A stretch of DNA of 64,000 nt from Azospirillaceae bacterium (GTDB lineage: Bacteria; Pseudomonadota; Alphaproteobacteria; Azospirillales; Azospirillaceae). Positions 61,500 to 64,000 of the stretch are shown one piece after another. The notes below the pieces were generated by a model, which was not told where the DNA came from, searched no databases, and saw only the letters and a list, made by a program, of their open reading frames with translations. The stretch's first letter is position 1. Every line of letters starts with the position of its first letter. The stretch lies in assembly GCA_035645145.1 (NCBI GenBank), contig DASQNC010000036.1, positions 62,001-126,000 on the forward strand. Direction: 5' to 3'. The position numbers and the translations under genes are program-made.

Positions 61500-62386
61500 G
61501 CCGGGCTCCGGAAAATGCCGGTCGGACGGACCACCAGCACAAGGATCAGGATCGTGAACGCGACCCCGGTCTTGTACGCCGGGTCCAGCAGCGGCGCGCC
61601 GCCCACGAGCGGCAGGCTCGACAGTTCCTCCGCCAGACCGATGACCAGACCGCCGAAAATGGCGCCGTAGGGCTTGCCGATGCCGCCCAGGATCGTCGCG
61701 GCGAACACGGGCAGCAGCAGGTTGAAGCCCATGTTGGGCGAAAGCTGGGTGTCCACGGCGACGAACACGCCGGCCATCGCCGCCAGCGCACCGCTCAGGG
61801 CCCAGGTCACCAGCACGACGCGGGTGATGGGGATCCCGCTGATGCGCGCGAGGTCGGTGTTGTCGCTGACCGCGCGCATGGCCTTGCCGGTGCGGGTCCG
61901 GGTCAGGAACAGATGCAGGGCGACCACGGCGGCCACGGTCGCGCCGATGAAATAGAGGTGGCGCCATTGCAGACGCAGACCGTTCCAGACGAACGGCATC
62001 CGGATGCCCTGCTCGTAGACGACCTCGGTCGGGCCGAAGACGGCGAACACGATCGCCCGGATCATCAGCGCCACACCGAAGCCGGAGATCAGCAGCACCA
62101 CCGGGGGCGCGTTTCGCAACCGGCCGTAAAAGGCGCGGTCGGCCACCAGCGCCAGCGCGATGGTGGACAGCATGGCTACGGGAATGGCGGCCCAAGGGCT
62201 CCAGCCCCAAGCGGTGACCACCACGAAGGCGGTGTAGGCCCCCCAGGTCATCAGGTCGCCGTGGGCGAAGTGGGCGAAGCGCAGGATCCCGAACAGAAGC
62301 GAGAGTCCGACCGCGCCCAGCGCATAGATGCACCCCAGCACCAGCCCGGGGATGATGTGGAAGTTGACGAGTTCGAGCCAGCCCAC
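61496..62386 (-). CDS. livH: Branched-chain amino acid-type ABC permease
   Basis: The protein of 296 residues has LivH features: GCIYALGAVGLSLLFGILRF, AHFAHGDLMTWGAYTAFVVV, and FAATILGGIGKPYGAIFGGL. The start is GTG at 62386, three bases after the livF stop, so translation is probably coupled. It forms the channel with LivM. Unlike the cluster at 50.9 kb, the two permeases are separate genes here. Confidence 0.94.
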   Translation of the reverse strand: MGWLELVNFHIIPGLVLGCIYALGAVGLSLLFGILRFAHFAHGDLMTWGAYTAFVVVTAWGWSPWAAIPVAMLSTIALALVADRAFYGRLRNAPPVVLLISGFGVALMIRAIVFAVFGPTEVVYEQGIRMPFVWNGLRLQWRHLYFIGATVAAVVALHLFLTRTRTGKAMRAVSDNTDLARISGIPITRVVLVTWALSGALAAMAGVFVAVDTQLSPNMGFNLLLPVFAATILGGIGKPYGAIFGGLVIGLAEELSSLPLVGGAPLLDPAYKTGVAFTILILVLVVRPTGIFRSPA

Positions 62387-62389
62387 GCT

Positions 62390-63094
62390 TCAGCCCCCCA
62401 GGAACATTTCGGCCACTTGGGGATTGGCCAGCAGACCGGGGCCGGTATCGGTGAAGCGGTTCCGCCCGGTCGCGAGCACGTAGCCGCGATCGGCGATGGC
62501 CAGTGCCTGTCGGGCGTTCTGCTCGACCATCAGCACCGCGATCCCGGCACCGATGATTCCGCGCACACGCTCGAAAATCTCGTCCATGTACTTCGGCGAC
62601 AGGCCGGCGGTCGGCTCGTCCAGCATCAGGAGCCTGGGTTCCTGCATCAGGGCGCGCCCCATGGCCACCATCTGCCGCTGCCCGCCCGAAAGCGAGCCGG
62701 CGGGCTTATGCCGCTTGTCCGCCAGCGGCGGGAAGATCTCGTAGACGCGGGCGAGCGCACCCGACCAGTCGTCCCGCCGGGCGAAGGCGCCCATCTCCAG
62801 GTTCTCCTGCACGGTAAGCGACGGGAAGACGTTGCGCTCCTGCGGGACGTAGGAGAGGCCGTGCCCCACCAGCGTCTCCGGCTTTGCATTGGTGATCGGC
62901 TTGCCTCCCAGGAGGATGTCGCCGCCGCGCACGGGGACCAGTCCGAACACCGCCTTCATCAGCGTGGACTTGCCGGCACCGTTCGGGCCGATGATCACCA
63001 CCGCCTCGCGGTCCTCCACGGTCAGGTCGACCCCCTGGAGGATGTCGGCCTCGGTGTAGCCGCCGCGCACCTGCCGCACTTCGAGCAACGGCAT
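62390..63094 (-). CDS. livF: Branched-chain amino acid-type ABC ATPase
   Basis: The protein has 234 residues. Motifs are VVIIGPNGAGKSTLMKAVFG (Walker A), LSYVPQERNVFPSLTVQENL, PAGSLSGGQRQMVAMGRALM (signature), and LLMLDEPTAGLSPKYMDEIF (Walker B), with the LivF ending VEQNARQALAIADRGYVLAT. The start overlaps the livG stop by one base (TGATG). Confidence 0.95.
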   Translation of the reverse strand: MPLLEVRQVRGGYTEADILQGVDLTVEDREAVVIIGPNGAGKSTLMKAVFGLVPVRGGDILLGGKPITNAKPETLVGHGLSYVPQERNVFPSLTVQENLEMGAFARRDDWSGALARVYEIFPPLADKRHKPAGSLSGGQRQMVAMGRALMQEPRLLMLDEPTAGLSPKYMDEIFERVRGIIGAGIAVLMVEQNARQALAIADRGYVLATGRNRFTDTGPGLLANPQVAEMFLGG

Positions 63095-63897
63095 CAGCGC
63101 CCCCCGTTCACCCGCACGGATCCGGAGCGGGAGGTCCCCGCGGAGGCCCCCGTGCCCAGATACGCTTCCCGCACGGCCGGGTTGGCGCGGACCTCCGCCA
63201 TCGTGCCCACCGTCAGCACCCTGCCTTCGGCCATCACGTAGACCGGATCGCAAAGGGCGGCGATCATGTCCATGTCGTGTTCGATCAACAGGAACGTGTA
63301 TCCTTCCGCGTTCAGGCGCTGGATATCCTCGATGAGGGTGCCGAGCAGCGTGCGGTTCACGCCGGCCGCGGGCTCGTCCAACAGGATGGTGCGCACGCCC
63401 GACATCATGGCCCGGCCGATCTCCACCAGCTTCTTCTGCCCGCCGGACAGCTTGCCGGCCGGATGATCGGCGACATGGGACAGTTTCAGGAAGTCCAGCA
63501 CCTCGCGCGCGCGCGCGCGCACCCGCGCCTCGTCCGTGCGCACACGGCCCCACCGGAACCAGGCGTTCCACAGCGACTCCCCGCTTTGGCCGGGTGCCGG
63601 GACGCACAGGTTCTCCGTCACGGTCATCCGCGCGAACTCGTGCGGAATTTGGAAAGTCCGCACCAGCCCCTTGCGGAACAGGATGTGCGGGGGGAGCCCG
63701 GTGACGTCCTCGCCGTCCAGCATCACCTGCCCGCCGTCCGGCGTGTAATAGCCGGCCACCGTGTTGAACAGCGTTGTCTTGCCGGCGCCGTTCGGGCCGA
63801 TCAGCCCCGTCACCGACCCCGTCGCCACGGTCAGCGAGCAGCCGTCGACGGCGGTGAAACCGTTGAACCGCTTCACCAGGTTGCGGATTTCGATCAT
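63094..63897 (-). CDS. livG: Branched-chain amino acid-type ABC ATPase
   Basis: The protein has 267 residues from the ATG at 63897. Motifs are VTGLIGPNGAGKTTLFNTVA (Walker A), LVRTFQIPHEFARMTVTENL, AGKLSGGQKKLVEIGRAMMS (signature), and ILLDEPAAGVNRTLLGTLIE (Walker B), with LLIEHDMDMIAALCDPVYVM as in LivG. A 17-base CG-alternating run at 63504-63520 lies in the coding region (VRARARE). The operon start is probably to the right of the window; bases 63898-64000 show no further gene I can support. Confidence 0.94.
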   Translation of the reverse strand: MIEIRNLVKRFNGFTAVDGCSLTVATGSVTGLIGPNGAGKTTLFNTVAGYYTPDGGQVMLDGEDVTGLPPHILFRKGLVRTFQIPHEFARMTVTENLCVPAPGQSGESLWNAWFRWGRVRTDEARVRARAREVLDFLKLSHVADHPAGKLSGGQKKLVEIGRAMMSGVRTILLDEPAAGVNRTLLGTLIEDIQRLNAEGYTFLLIEHDMDMIAALCDPVYVMAEGRVLTVGTMAEVRANPAVREAYLGTGASAGTSRSGSVRVNGGR

Positions 63898-64000
63898 GGG
63901 GCGGGACCGTTGCCCTTTCCTGAAGCCGACCGGGACCGTCCGCCCCGCCCTGCGGGTGTTCCCCAACGGAACGGGCGCGGACGGTCCCGCATCGGCCGCC

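Overview
The window is GC-rich chromosomal DNA of an alphaproteobacterium, most likely Rhodospirillales/Azospirillales. Lineage signs are the DUF1013 cell-cycle regulator TrcR, a DUF1192 protein, an RHH_4 ribbon-helix-helix protein, HisKA_2/HWE-type kinases, and many solute-binding-protein transporters (TTT, TRAP and two Liv-type ABC systems). Genes are dense and many are joined by ATGA, GTGA or TGATG overlaps. I see no phage, insertion sequence, CRISPR array or rRNA, and no complete tRNA.

Layout. 1-6.2 kb: cell-envelope genes (PepSY-like fragment, YcbB-type L,D-transpeptidase, MepK-like hydrolase, lytic transglycosylase) around a large acyl-CoA dehydrogenase. 6.3-10.6 kb: a multi-PAS histidine kinase and a coupled ECF sigma / anti-sigma / periplasmic-sensor triad. 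10.7-16.8 kb: a solitary secF, an EpmC-like metalloprotein, a citrate synthase fused to a helix-turn-helix domain, a DMT exporter, a beta-hydroxyacid dehydrogenase and TrcR. 17-20 kb: tctCBA. 20-31.4 kb: housekeeping and stress genes (quinone oxidoreductase, GST, fumC, P1 peptidase, D-lactate/glycolate-type FAD oxidase, DjlA-like protein, Clp1-like P-loop kinase, GDSL hydrolase). 31.4-37.4 kb: a putrescine/gamma-glutamyl-amine module (PuuA-like, PuuB-like, omega-aminotransferase) interrupted by about 0.7 kb of decayed genes and a YpfJ-type metallopeptidase. 37.4-46.9 kb: a HisKA_2 kinase, a TRAP transporter operon with a hydratase, gamma-glutamyltransferase and a phytase-like esterase. 47-50.8 kb: a second citrate synthase, a small sensorless kinase, a stand-alone LigD polymerase domain and a GNAT enzyme. 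50.9-55.5 kb: a branched-chain-type ABC operon with a fused LivH-LivM permease. 55.6-60.5 kb: a small Cys-rich protein, a NarL-type regulator, HU, and a secreted Cache protein beside a chemoreceptor. 60.5-63.9 kb: a second Liv-type ABC cluster that runs to the window edge.

The most unusual signal links the two citrate synthase genes, 34 kb apart. Both carry the same 13-base sequence ATCAACATTGACG just upstream, and one of the two enzymes has its own N-terminal DNA-binding domain, which suggests a self-regulating citrate/methylcitrate synthase pair. Other points of interest are a decayed two-gene unit (in-frame TGA in a GDSGA protease remnant, indel in a G run), the ECF triad that resembles metal-sensing CnrYXH systems, the Clp1-like kinase, and the Cache/chemoreceptor pair.
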